From NCBI GenBank assembly GCA_937876985.1, contig CALEFT010000010.1, positions 1 to 12,844 of the forward strand: a DNA stretch of 12,844 nt, read 5' to 3'. The notes below the pieces were generated by a model that had not been told where the DNA came from, ran no database searches, and saw nothing but the letters and a program-made list of their open reading frames with translations. The translations under genes were made by a program, and so were the position numbers. This document shows, piece by piece, positions 1-6,897 of this stretch; within the stretch, counting starts at the first letter, position 1, and each line of letters starts with the position of its first letter. This stretch comes from an uncultured Clostridia bacterium. GTDB lineage: Bacteria; Bacillota; Clostridia; Saccharofermentanales; Saccharofermentanaceae.

Positions 1-2
1 CC

Positions 3-1025
3 GAGAAGGAGAATGGTCTGATTATCCACATCGCAAACGAGTTGCCTAACAACCTTACAGCAGAGTTCCACGCCGTAGTAAATCCTGCAAAGCGTCAGTC
101 GTCGGCAAACAACCACACCGCAACCCACCTCCTCCACGCTGCATTGCGTAAGGTGTTGGGTACGCACGTAGAGCAGAAGGGCTCAATGGTGTCGCCAGAT
201 GTGTTGCGATTTGACTTCTCGCACTTCCAGAAGATGACCGACGAGGAGATTCGTGCCGTAGAGCGCGAGGTTAATGCGAAGATTCGTTTGAACTCTCCAC
301 TCGATGAAAATCGTGAGGCTACGCAAGAGGAGGCGCAGGCGGCAGGCGCAATGATGCTCTTCGGCGAGAAGTATGGCGACAAGGTTCGTATGGTACGCTT
401 TGGAGAGTCTGTTGAGTTGTGTGGTGGTACTCACACCTCGGCAACGGGTAATATCGGTTTCTTCAAGATTGTATCGGAGTCGGCTATCTCGGCTGGCGTA
501 CGTCGTATTGAGGCCGTTACGGGCGAGAAGGCCGAGAGCGTTCTCTACAATGCGCAAGATATGCTCTCTAACCTCGGTGCAATGCTCGGCAACTCACAAC
601 TTATACCTGCTATCAAGCGTTTGGTTGAGAGCAACGAACACCTCGCAAAGGAGGTTGAGAATATGCAGAAGGAGCAGATTGACTCTTTGACAAAGCAGAT
701 TTTGGAGAATACGGTTGAGACCGACGGCATATTCTTGGTTACACGCAAGATGATGCGCGTGAGCGAGTTTATCAAGACTTTGGCTTACAATTTGCGCTCA
801 CAGAAGCCAAACCTCGTATTTATTGCCGGTTCAGCGGTTGAAGGCAAGGCGACCCTTACCATTATGCTCGGCGACGAGATTGTTGAGCAGGGCGTAGATG
901 CAGGTGCTATTGTTCGTGAGGCTGCGAAGGCTATCAACGGTGGCGGTGGAGGTCAGAAGTTCTTTGCTACCGCAGGTGGTAAGAATCCTGACGGCTTGGC
1001 AGAGGCGATAGAAAAGGCTAAAAGC
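3..1025 (+). CDS. alaS: Alanyl-tRNA synthetase, C-terminal part (both ends incomplete)
   Basis: This is the 3' portion of alanyl-tRNA synthetase, which charges tRNA-Ala and hydrolyses mischarged Ser/Gly-tRNA-Ala. The frame is already open at base 3, so the N-terminal catalytic domain lies outside the window. The editing-domain zinc motifs are visible: HTATH (114–128) and CGGTH with Cys at 420 and His at 432. A helical linker follows, then the glycine-rich C-Ala domain (GGGGGQKFFATAGGKNPDG, about 942–1001). The wording of the C-Ala tail resembles Bacteroidota enzymes. The protein should end within a few residues of EKAKSL, but no stop occurs there. The frame instead reads through antisense hisA sequence to a stop at 1205, and that extension is not AlaRS. 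GC-rich codon use differs from the his genes. The identification is certain; the 3' limit is inferred from where homology appears to stop. Confidence 0.95.
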
Positions 1026-1028
1026 CTT
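1014..1028. other. Chimeric junction between alaS and hisA at a short palindrome
   Basis: Plus-strand alaS coding and minus-strand hisA coding meet tail to tail here. Both readings are believable up to this 15-base inverted repeat (AAGGCT-AAA-AGCCTT) and neither is beyond it. HisA reads correctly down to its residues DKAF (codons ending at 1020), after which its frame is antisense alaS. AlaS reads correctly to about EKAKSL. The few bases fitting both proteins look like microhomology. An assembly or amplification chimera is the simplest explanation, because both genes are disrupted. Confidence 0.75.
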
Positions 1029-1358
1029 ATCCTTAATAGCGGAAGTGCCAATTACTGCACGTGTTACACCGAATTCTTCAATCCAACGCTTGATAGTGTC
1101 CATATTGCGAATTCCGCCACCAGTCTCAACCTTAAGCCCAGTATTAAGTGCGATTTCCTTAATAATCTCATAGTTTGTTGGCACACCAGACTTCGCTGCA
1201 TCTAAGTCTACAATGTGAATCCACTCGGAACCTGCTGCCTTGAAGCTTTCTGCCATCTCTAGCGGATTATCTGAATAAACTGTCACATCGTCGTACTTGC
1301 CCTGTCTTAGTCTTACGCACTTTCCTCCGAGCAAATCTACTGCTGGCAAAATATACAT
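1020..1358 (-). CDS. hisA: HisA, ProFAR isomerase, N-terminal half only
   Basis: HisA is a (βα)8-barrel that isomerises ProFAR to PRFAR in histidine synthesis. The start MYILPAVDLLGGKCVRLRQG is typical and follows an AAGGAG ribosome binding site 6 nt upstream. The start is 10 nt after the hisH stop, so the two genes are operonic. Visible elements are the catalytic base Asp8, the first phosphate-binding loop (GGGIRN, residues 80–85) and the start of the second (VIGTSAIKD, residues 102–110). Only about 113 of roughly 240 residues are present. The second catalytic Asp and the C-terminal half-barrel are missing because the sequence switches to antisense alaS at about 1020. The frame stays open through that foreign sequence to a stop at 831. 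As it stands the product would be non-functional, but this is probably a junction artefact rather than a natural pseudogene. Confidence 0.93.
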
Positions 1359-1368
1359 CGTATTCTCC

Positions 1369-1998
1369 TTATCTACTCTCCACGAGTCTTGCAAATCTAG
1401 TCAAAATCTGAAGTCCAACCTCGCCGCTCTTCTCTGGATGAAACTGCGTCGCAAAAACATTTCCGCGTTCAACTGCACAAGCGTACTTGATTCCATACTC
1501 GGCATATGCCGCTACATCGTCCGCATCAGCTGGCGCACAATAGTATGAGTGCACGAAGTAAACGAATTCGCCTTCCTTAAGAAGCTTACCCTTCACATCC
1601 ACTAGGTTGTTCCAGCCCATCTTAGGCACCTTAAGTCCAGCCTCAACTGTCTTGTCTACATCGAAAAGCCTAACCTTCCCCGGAATCACACCTAGGCACT
1701 CTACATCAGCTTCACCTTCTGCATGCTCCTCACTCGTCTCGAAAAGCATCTGCATTCCAAGACAAATTCCAAGAAGTGGAGCCTTATTCTCTACAACCTT
1801 CTTTACTGCGACATCAAGTCCCTTAGCCTTAAGCGCCTCCATCGCGAAAGAAACTGCGCCTACACCAGGAAGAATTACTCCGTCAGCAGACAATACCACA
1901 TCAGGATCCGAAGTAATCTTAGCTTCGCATCCAATGTAGTCAAAGGCCTTCTTTACCGAGGCCAAATTTCCCATACCGTAATCGATAATTGCAATCAT
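1369..1998 (-). CDS. hisH: Imidazole glycerol phosphate synthase glutaminase subunit HisH
   Basis: HisH is a class I glutamine amidotransferase. It releases ammonia from glutamine and channels it to HisF, which converts PRFAR to imidazole glycerol phosphate plus AICAR. The 209-residue length is normal. The nucleophile is Cys79 in GICLGMQ, and the other triad members are His187 and Glu189 in FHPEKS. The PGVG oxyanion strand is at residues 44–47. The start is 4 nt after the purC stop and the gene ends 10 nt before hisA, so all three are probably cotranscribed and translationally coupled. The ribosome binding site is weak, which fits coupling to purC. Its partner HisF is not in the window, presumably because the contig breaks inside hisA. 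Confidence 0.97.
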   Translation of the reverse strand: MIAIIDYGMGNLASVKKAFDYIGCEAKITSDPDVVLSADGVILPGVGAVSFAMEALKAKGLDVAVKKVVENKAPLLGICLGMQMLFETSEEHAEGEADVECLGVIPGKVRLFDVDKTVEAGLKVPKMGWNNLVDVKGKLLKEGEFVYFVHSYYCAPADADDVAAYAEYGIKYACAVERGNVFATQFHPEKSGEVGLQILTRFARLVESR

Positions 1999-2002
1999 CT
2001 AA

Positions 2003-2887
2003 TTACTCAAGTTCCTTTCCAGTAAGCTTAGAGTAGCACTCCTTGTACTTTGCCTCTGTCTTCTTAATTACTTCCTCTGGAAGTGTTGGAGCTGGATATG
2101 TCTTATCCCAATCAAGTGTCTCTAGCCACTCTCTTAGGTACTGCTTATCGAAACTCTTCTGTGCTCTGCCTGGCTCATAATCTGCAAGATCCCAGAATCT
2201 TGAAGAGTCTGGAGTAAACATCTCGTCAGCAACTACGAGCTTGCCATCAATCTTACCGAACTCGAACTTTGTATCAGCGAGGATGAGTCCCTTAGTAAGA
2301 GCATATTCGGACACCTTCTTGTAAAGTGCAAGAGTTGCATCCTTAAGTGCCTTCGCATCTTCTTCTCCAACAATCTCAACGAGCTGCTCGTATGTGATAT
2401 TGATATCATGTCCCTCATCTGCCTTAGTAGATGGAGTAAATAATGGCTCTGGAAGCTTATCACCCTGCTTCATTCCCTCTGGCATCTTCATTCCACCAAC
2501 AGTGCCGTTTGCCTTGTACTCCTTAAGTGCAGAACCCTCAAGATATCCACGAACGATACACTCTGCTGGAAGCATGTCTACCTTCTTTACGAGCATCGAA
2601 CGACCCTTGAGTTCCTCGGCATACTTATCAAGACCCATTGGATATTCCTTTGGATCTGTAGAAATTACATGGTTAGGAATTACATCCTTAGTAAAATCGA
2701 ACCAGAATGCAGAAATGGAGGATAGAACCTTACCCTTATCAGGAATTAACTCGTCGAATACTACGTCGAAAGCAGAGATTCTATCAGTAACAACCATAAG
2801 GAGCGAATCTCCTAGATCGTAAACATTACGAACCTTTCCCTTAACAAAAACCGGCAAATCGATAAAGTCTGTATCTTTGATTAACAT
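2003..2887 (-). CDS. purC: SAICAR synthetase PurC (long form)
   Basis: PurC ligates aspartate to CAIR with ATP to give SAICAR, the eighth step of IMP synthesis. The start at 2887 (MLIKDTDF) is chosen because GGAGG sits 8 nt upstream; an upstream in-frame ATG at 2908 has no such site. Both family signatures are present: LPAECIVRGYLEGSA (residues 106–120) and LILADTKFEFG (201–211), followed by the DEMFTPDSSRFW segment. At 294 residues it is longer than the ~237-residue E. coli type and resembles the long form. It heads a purC-hisH-hisA unit with its own promoter. This placement is unusual, though the pathways meet at AICAR, which HisFH releases and which lies one step after SAICAR. Confidence 0.97.
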   Translation of the reverse strand: MLIKDTDFIDLPVFVKGKVRNVYDLGDSLLMVVTDRISAFDVVFDELIPDKGKVLSSISAFWFDFTKDVIPNHVISTDPKEYPMGLDKYAEELKGRSMLVKKVDMLPAECIVRGYLEGSALKEYKANGTVGGMKMPEGMKQGDKLPEPLFTPSTKADEGHDINITYEQLVEIVGEEDAKALKDATLALYKKVSEYALTKGLILADTKFEFGKIDGKLVVADEMFTPDSSRFWDLADYEPGRAQKSFDKQYLREWLETLDWDKTYPAPTLPEEVIKKTEAKYKECYSKLTGKELE

Positions 2888-2955
2888 ATTCTCGTCCTCC
2901 AAAAACAATCAATTAATATGTAATATGGCGCCACAACTTTGCACCATGAATTTTG

Positions 2956-2984
2956 ATTATACAATAGCATCGAAGTAAATACAA
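2956..2984 (-). promoter_or_regulatory. Probable promoter of purC-hisH-hisA
   Basis: On the minus strand a perfect TATAAT (plus 2956–2961) has TTGTAT 17 nt upstream (plus 2979–2984). The start of transcription would fall about 60 nt before the purC ATG. A small stem (ATGGTGC with GCGCCAT, one G-U pair, plus about 2927–2949) would lie in the 5' leader. The −35 match is only half consensus. The position just after the upstream gene's terminator supports the call. Confidence 0.55.
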
Positions 2985-3039
2985 AACAAAACTGATGCTT
3001 TTCGAAAGGGGAGTATTTGACTATTCTGCCTAGAAAAGC

Positions 3040-3076
3040 AAGAAAGGCCGAAGCTACTTAAAGCCCCGACCTTCTT
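3040..3076 (-). terminator. Intrinsic terminator after the DUF4214/transglutaminase gene
   Basis: It lies about 20 nt past the stop of the secreted-protein gene. On the minus strand, AAGGTCGGGGCT pairs with AGCTTCGGCCTT in a 12-bp stem with three G-U wobbles. AAGA/TCTT-type flanks and a T-rich stretch (CTTTTCT) follow. It isolates the secreted-protein gene from purC. Confidence 0.7.
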
Positions 3077-3095
3077 ATGCGTTTAATATTCGCGA

Positions 3096-4661
3096 TTACA
3101 TAGGATAAAGTGTTGCCGCATCCTGTCCGTTGATGAGGAACTTTCTTGTGTACGCATATGGAGTAAGGAAATAGAACCAATATCCATCCTGACCCTCGTT
3201 GCCGACCTCGATAAGATACTTAACGCCGTTCACCTCAATCTCGCCCCAGTAGTGCTGCCACTGATTACCGCCCACATAGCCACGGCGTCCCTGAATCAAA
3301 GTCACATCGTATCCGAGATAACTCATCATCTGCATTAGCGCACCATTATACTGCGCACACTGCCCAGTCCTGTGAATGAACGCCGAGGTCGCATAGCCGC
3401 CACGCGCATTTCCGTAATTTACATTGTAATGCAGCCAGTACATAGTGTATGCAACACAAGTCGCAGGCGACCAATCTGGATCAAAGTGCTGTGCCGCAAA
3501 AGCCGCGCAAGCATTCCAGTCAGCATCAGAAATTGTAACCTCAGTAGTTTTTGTAGTCGCAGTCTGAACATTCTGGAAAGTATATGTTCTCGTTGGATTA
3601 AGAGTAGTAACCTGATTAAGAATCTCGATACCACTGCTAGCTTCATAGCGATAGAAATCATAGAAGTCTAGATCAATAGAGCTTGCAGGAAGACTAATCG
3701 AGTCGCCGCAAATTACGCCAAACGAGCGACACTTATTAGCAAACTCTTGCGAATCCGCGAAGCCTCTGAATAAATCAGTAATGCCGCCTCCAAACTCCAC
3801 AAGTGGAATCCAAGTCTGCGCTCCAACCGAATCCATTTCTCTATCAAGGAAAACGCGATAGAAAGTGTTTACCTTCTCCTCAGTAGTCATCTGCGCGAAT
3901 CTGTTCGCAAACTCCAGGCTAAAGAAGAATCCATACGCAACCTGCTTTGCAGACATCGACTGAGAAGTAAGCTGGCTTGTCCAATACTCAAGGCCTAGAG
4001 CATCTGCTCCTCTACCAAGGCAATCCTCGTACAAGCTGTTTACAAAAGCAATCGTTCCCTCCGAAGGTTCTGGAATCTCACTTGCAACACCGTTTCCTCC
4101 AGACAAAATTCCAAAGCTTACGCATACATTTGCCCACTCAGTAGAATTTATGAATCCGTCCAAGATATTTGCTCTATCTTGACCTGCCTCTAACTGTCCT
4201 ACCCAGTCCTCAAAACCTACTGGATCTGGGTCCCTATCGAAAAACACATTATATAGAATAGTTACATATTCTTCGTTTGATAAAGTCTTATTCTGAAACT
4301 CAGTACTAAACAAGAAGCCTTCTGCTACAGTAGCGCCATCCATCTTGCCGTAATATAGCTTTATGCACCAATAGTAGAAGCCCTCCTCATCATAACCTCT
4401 TCCTAATGCTACATTATATAGTCTAGAAACAAAGCCACCGATGCCCTCATCTGGACTAAACTCCATCGACCTAATTGGTTCAGTCGTCTGAGTAAAATTT
4501 CCTTCTGCATCAAGATAATAATAGTAAGTACCATCGTAATAGTACGGATCCTCGTATCCATCACCATCATTATCCAATGCCAAAACAATCGACGGGAAAA
4601 TTGAAACGATCAAACTTGCTAATAGTAAAGAAGAAATAACTTTTGTTGCCCCTTTTCTCAT
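3096..4661 (-). CDS. Secreted protein with DUF4214-like repeats and a transglutaminase-like domain
   Basis: Exported 521-residue protein of unknown substrate. The start at 4661 (MRKGATK) is chosen because AAGGAGG lies 8 nt upstream; an in-frame ATG at 4679 would put that site inside the gene. A signal peptide spans residues 1 to about 28 (basic start, hydrophobic core, cut near IVLA/L). The mature N-terminus begins with a calcium-binding-like DNDGDGYED and a tyrosine-rich stretch. Residues about 70–320 hold two DUF4214-type modules, each of two helical repeats (LYNVALGRGYDEEG, LYNVFFDRDPDPVG, LYEDCLGRGADALG, FYRVFLDREMDSVG). The C-terminal domain (about 380–521) resembles a transglutaminase/protease core: candidate Cys435 in RTGQCAQYNGAL and His470 in QWQHYWGE. 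The third triad residue looks like Glu485 instead of Asp. DUF4214 modules occur in surface proteins, so a cell-wall or matrix role is inferred. It has its own terminator and interrupts the his genes. Confidence 0.85.
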   Translation of the reverse strand: MRKGATKVISSLLLASLIVSIFPSIVLALDNDGDGYEDPYYYDGTYYYYLDAEGNFTQTTEPIRSMEFSPDEGIGGFVSRLYNVALGRGYDEEGFYYWCIKLYYGKMDGATVAEGFLFSTEFQNKTLSNEEYVTILYNVFFDRDPDPVGFEDWVGQLEAGQDRANILDGFINSTEWANVCVSFGILSGGNGVASEIPEPSEGTIAFVNSLYEDCLGRGADALGLEYWTSQLTSQSMSAKQVAYGFFFSLEFANRFAQMTTEEKVNTFYRVFLDREMDSVGAQTWIPLVEFGGGITDLFRGFADSQEFANKCRSFGVICGDSISLPASSIDLDFYDFYRYEASSGIEILNQVTTLNPTRTYTFQNVQTATTKTTEVTISDADWNACAAFAAQHFDPDWSPATCVAYTMYWLHYNVNYGNARGGYATSAFIHRTGQCAQYNGALMQMMSYLGYDVTLIQGRRGYVGGNQWQHYWGEIEVNGVKYLIEVGNEGQDGYWFYFLTPYAYTRKFLINGQDAATLYPM

Positions 4662-4707
4662 GCTTTGTTCCTCCTTCATTTCTTCAAGGTCATTATTTGA
4701 TATTTTA

Positions 4708-4737
4708 ATTATAGCATGGAGGTTTTGTGGAAATCTA
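4708..4737 (-). promoter_or_regulatory. Possible promoter of the secreted-protein gene
   Basis: A perfect minus-strand TATAAT (plus 4708–4713) lies about 47 nt before the chosen ATG. The −35 region is poor (TAGATT, 18 nt upstream). Independent transcription is also expected because a terminator lies between hisB and this gene. Confidence 0.4.
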
Positions 4738-4837
4738 ATCGCTATAATAACAATAAATGAATATTACTTTACGATAATGCTAGATATGATGGTTCGTACT
4801 GACGCTGAGTTTAACATACAATTCAGCGAACACCTCT

Positions 4838-4889
4838 GGTAGATGAAACGGTAGAAAATATCCGCGTTTTATCAACCGGTTTGTCTACC
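4838..4889 (+). repeat. Imperfect inverted repeat / stem-loop of unknown function
   Basis: The arm GGTAGATGAAACGG (4838–4851) faces CCGGTTTGTCTACC (4876–4889). As plus-strand RNA, 13 of 14 positions pair, counting two G-U wobbles, and one further T-A pair extends the stem inward. As minus-strand RNA the same arms give three mismatches. The 24-base loop includes AAAATATCCGCGTTTT. No T-tract follows on the plus strand, so it is not an obvious terminator. Confidence 0.5.
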
Positions 4890-4957
4890 ACACTAGATTC
4901 AACTAACTATGTCCCACAAAAACGTAAAGAGCCATATAACTAAGTATGAATGAACAA

Positions 4958-4991
4958 AATGAGCTGACCTATTAAACTAAGTCAGCTCATT
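4958..4991 (-). terminator. Intrinsic terminator after hisB
   Basis: AATGAGCTGAC (4958–4968) and GTCAGCTCATT (4981–4991) form a perfect 11-bp stem with a 12-nt loop. Read on the minus strand, the stem runs directly into TTTTGTTC. It lies about 90 nt past the hisB stop and would end the hisZGDCB transcript. Confidence 0.7.
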
Positions 4992-5026
4992 CAAAATACA
5001 TAAAATACATAATATAATTCTAGACG

Positions 5027-5082
5027 CTTACCATTTTGGTAATATCACCAATGCTTACAACTTACCAATTTGGTAATATCAC
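5027..5082. repeat. Two near-identical 22-bp direct repeats with internal palindromes
   Basis: Copies at 5027–5048 and 5061–5082 read CTTACCATTTTGGTAATATCAC and differ at one base (the second has CCAATTT). The period is 34. Each contains the palindrome TTACCA-N3-TGGTAA, and copy 1 also has the near-palindrome TTGGTAATATCACCAA. The second copy overlaps the hisB stop codon (5079–5081). The arrangement looks like paired operator sites or remnants of a mobile or regulatory element. No gene beside them obviously uses them. Confidence 0.7.
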
Positions 5083-5669
5083 AAAGCTCCCTTTGTAGAA
5101 GGAACAACGTCTCCAAAACGTGCATCGATGGAAACTGCCTCGCGCATTGCACGTGCAAAGGCCTTGAACATTGCTTCTAGCTTGTGGTGGTCGTTTGCGC
5201 CGTATGGGCAGCTTATGTGCAAAGTAATTCCAGCATTGAAAGCAACTGCACGGAAAAATTCTTCAGCAAGCTGTGTGTCGAAGGTGCCACACTTTTCGCC
5301 AAGGAAGGATGCGTCAAAGACTAAGTATGCGCGGCCAGAGATGTCGAGTGAGCATGTGCCGAGTGCCTCGTCCATTGGAACCGAGCTAAAACCATAGCGA
5401 GTAATGCCCTTTTTGTCTTGTAGTGCTTCGGCGATTGCCTGTCCCAAGCAGATTCCGACGTCTTCTACGCTGTGGTGACTGTCTACTTCGAGGTCTCCCT
5501 TGCAGATGATGGATAGGTCGAAGCCACCGTGACGCGCGATTGCTGTAAGCATGTGGTCAAAAAATCCGATGCCTGTGTCAATTGTGCTCTCTCCCTTTCC
5601 GTCTAGGTTGATAGCTAGCTCGATGTCTGTTTCCTTTGTCTTGCGTGTGATTTTTGCTGTGCGTTCCAT
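5079..5669 (-). CDS. hisB: Imidazoleglycerol-phosphate dehydratase HisB
   Basis: HisB dehydrates imidazole glycerol phosphate to imidazole acetol phosphate, the sixth step of the pathway, using a dinuclear Mn centre. At 196 residues it is the monofunctional form, without the histidinol-phosphatase domain of enteric HisB. Metal-binding motifs are intact: FFDHM (36–40), DSHHSVED (63–70) and NDHHKLEAMFKAFARA (159–174). The start has GGAGG 7 nt upstream and lies 32 nt after the hisC stop. It is the last gene of the upstream unit. Its stop codon lies inside a repeat copy, and an intrinsic terminator follows. In common his operons hisH would come next; here purC and an unrelated gene intervene. Confidence 0.98.
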   Translation of the reverse strand: MERTAKITRKTKETDIELAINLDGKGESTIDTGIGFFDHMLTAIARHGGFDLSIICKGDLEVDSHHSVEDVGICLGQAIAEALQDKKGITRYGFSSVPMDEALGTCSLDISGRAYLVFDASFLGEKCGTFDTQLAEEFFRAVAFNAGITLHISCPYGANDHHKLEAMFKAFARAMREAVSIDARFGDVVPSTKGAL

Positions 5670-5701
5670 GTCTTTTCCTCCTGCTTTGGGTCCTATTAAG
5701 C

Positions 5702-6796
5702 TTAGCCTTCTTCAAGAATTAGGTCGATTGCAGCGATTAGAGCCTGCATTTCTTCCATTGTGCCAATCGTAATTCTTAGGTATTTTGAGATACCCTCTTT
5801 GTTCCAGTGTCTTACCAGGATGTTACGGTTTTTAAGCTCCGTGTAAAGCTTTCCTGCATCCATTTTGTCCGTCGTCGTCCATATGAAGTTCGCCTTAGAA
5901 GGCTTCGTCGCAAAGCCAAGCTTAGAAAGCTCCTCTATCGTATATTCGCGAGTCTTTTTTATGCTTTCGACTGTCTTAATTAGATATTCTTCGTCGCGGA
6001 TAGATGCCGCCGCAATTTGCTGCGCAAGTCTATCGATTGGATAGGAATTGAAAGAATCTCTAGCACGAACCAATCCCTCTATAAGTTCTTCGTTTGCAAT
6101 CGCAAAGCCTACGCGAAGTCCTGCAAGGCTGTATGCTTTCGACGTCGTCTGAACTACAATCAGGTTCTTATAGTATGGCACAAGTGTCGCTGCCGACGCC
6201 TCGTCGCCAAAGGCCTGGTACGCCTCATCGATCAACACTACCGTATCCTTGTGCGCTTCGAGAATTTTCTTGATATCGTCAAGAGTTATCGCCATCGAAG
6301 TAGGCGCGTTCGGGTTTGCAATTGCGATTCCTGCAACTTGGCTAGCATCCTTTTCTACAAAAGCGTCCACGTCCACACCCATGTCTTCGCGAAGCGCCAC
6401 CGGTTCAAGTGCTACGTCGTAGTTCTGGGAATAGACTGGATAGAAGCTGTACGAGATAGCTGGAGCAAGCACCTTCTTGTCAGTATTTCTCTCTTTCTCG
6501 AAAAGCGTCTGCCAACAAATCGCAAGCACCTCGTCAGAGCCATTGCCGACAAAAACATTTGCTGGCTTTAAGTCGTACTTTGCTGCAACCGCTTCCCTGA
6601 TTATCTGAGCGTCAGTATTAGGATACAAACGAAGACTATCCAAATCGAAATTCTTCATCACTTCTTCGCACTTCGGAGAAGGCGGATATGGATTCTCATT
6701 TGTATTGAGCTTTATCACCTTAACATTGTCAGCAGGCTGTTCCCCTGCGACATATGGCTTTAGTTCTTTTGTTTTCTGATTCCAAAAACTGCTCAT
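5702..6796 (-). CDS. hisC: Histidinol-phosphate aminotransferase HisC
   Basis: HisC is a class I/II PLP-dependent aminotransferase that converts imidazole acetol phosphate plus glutamate to histidinol phosphate. With a start at 6796 it has 364 residues, typical for the family. The opening MSSFWNQKTKELKPYVAGEQP resembles other HisC N-termini, and AGAGG lies 5 nt before it. An ATG at 6811 (5 residues longer) is possible but has no good ribosome binding site. Other visible features are NTNENPYPPSP, NPNAPTS (about 161–167), the DEAYQAF segment with the PLP-pyridine Asp190, and the Schiff-base lysine Lys220 in TTSKAYSLAGLRVG. About 100 nt separate it from hisD, with no terminator. Confidence 0.97.
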   Translation of the reverse strand: MSSFWNQKTKELKPYVAGEQPADNVKVIKLNTNENPYPPSPKCEEVMKNFDLDSLRLYPNTDAQIIREAVAAKYDLKPANVFVGNGSDEVLAICWQTLFEKERNTDKKVLAPAISYSFYPVYSQNYDVALEPVALREDMGVDVDAFVEKDASQVAGIAIANPNAPTSMAITLDDIKKILEAHKDTVVLIDEAYQAFGDEASAATLVPYYKNLIVVQTTSKAYSLAGLRVGFAIANEELIEGLVRARDSFNSYPIDRLAQQIAAASIRDEEYLIKTVESIKKTREYTIEELSKLGFATKPSKANFIWTTTDKMDAGKLYTELKNRNILVRHWNKEGISKYLRITIGTMEEMQALIAAIDLILEEG

Positions 6797-6897
6797 ATTT
6801 GCCTCTATCATCTTTTATCTTTTGTTTTATGTCTTTGTCGTTATTTCTTTTTTATCCGCCGCCTTTTATGAACTTTGGTTTTCCTTTTCGAAAAAGC

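Larger units (their letters stand above)
4738..5078. other. Gene-poor spacer between hisB and the secreted-protein gene
   Basis: This stretch of about 340 bases holds no convincing complete gene. It contains, from low to high coordinates, an open but start-less reading frame on the plus strand (4815–4943), a long imperfect stem-loop (4838–4889), the hisB-side intrinsic terminator (4958–4991), and two near-identical 22-bp repeats (5027–5048 and 5061–5082), the second overlapping the hisB stop. The start-less frame reads plausible protein (for example LVDETVENIRVLSTGLS) and ends at 4943. It may be a gene remnant, or chance. Confidence 0.5.

Noticed and set aside
831..1019. C-terminal continuation of HisA
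   Set aside because: The frame is open, but it reads antisense to the alaS C-Ala domain and bears no resemblance to HisA.
1026..1205. C-terminal extension of AlaRS past the glycine-rich tail
   Set aside because: It is the antisense of hisA in an accidentally open frame. The hisA reading of the same bases gives a clear family match.
6017..6571. Long plus-strand open frame of 184 codons inside hisC
   Set aside because: It is antisense to well-conserved HisC coding sequence and its translation is Arg/Lys/Val-rich with no recognisable motif.
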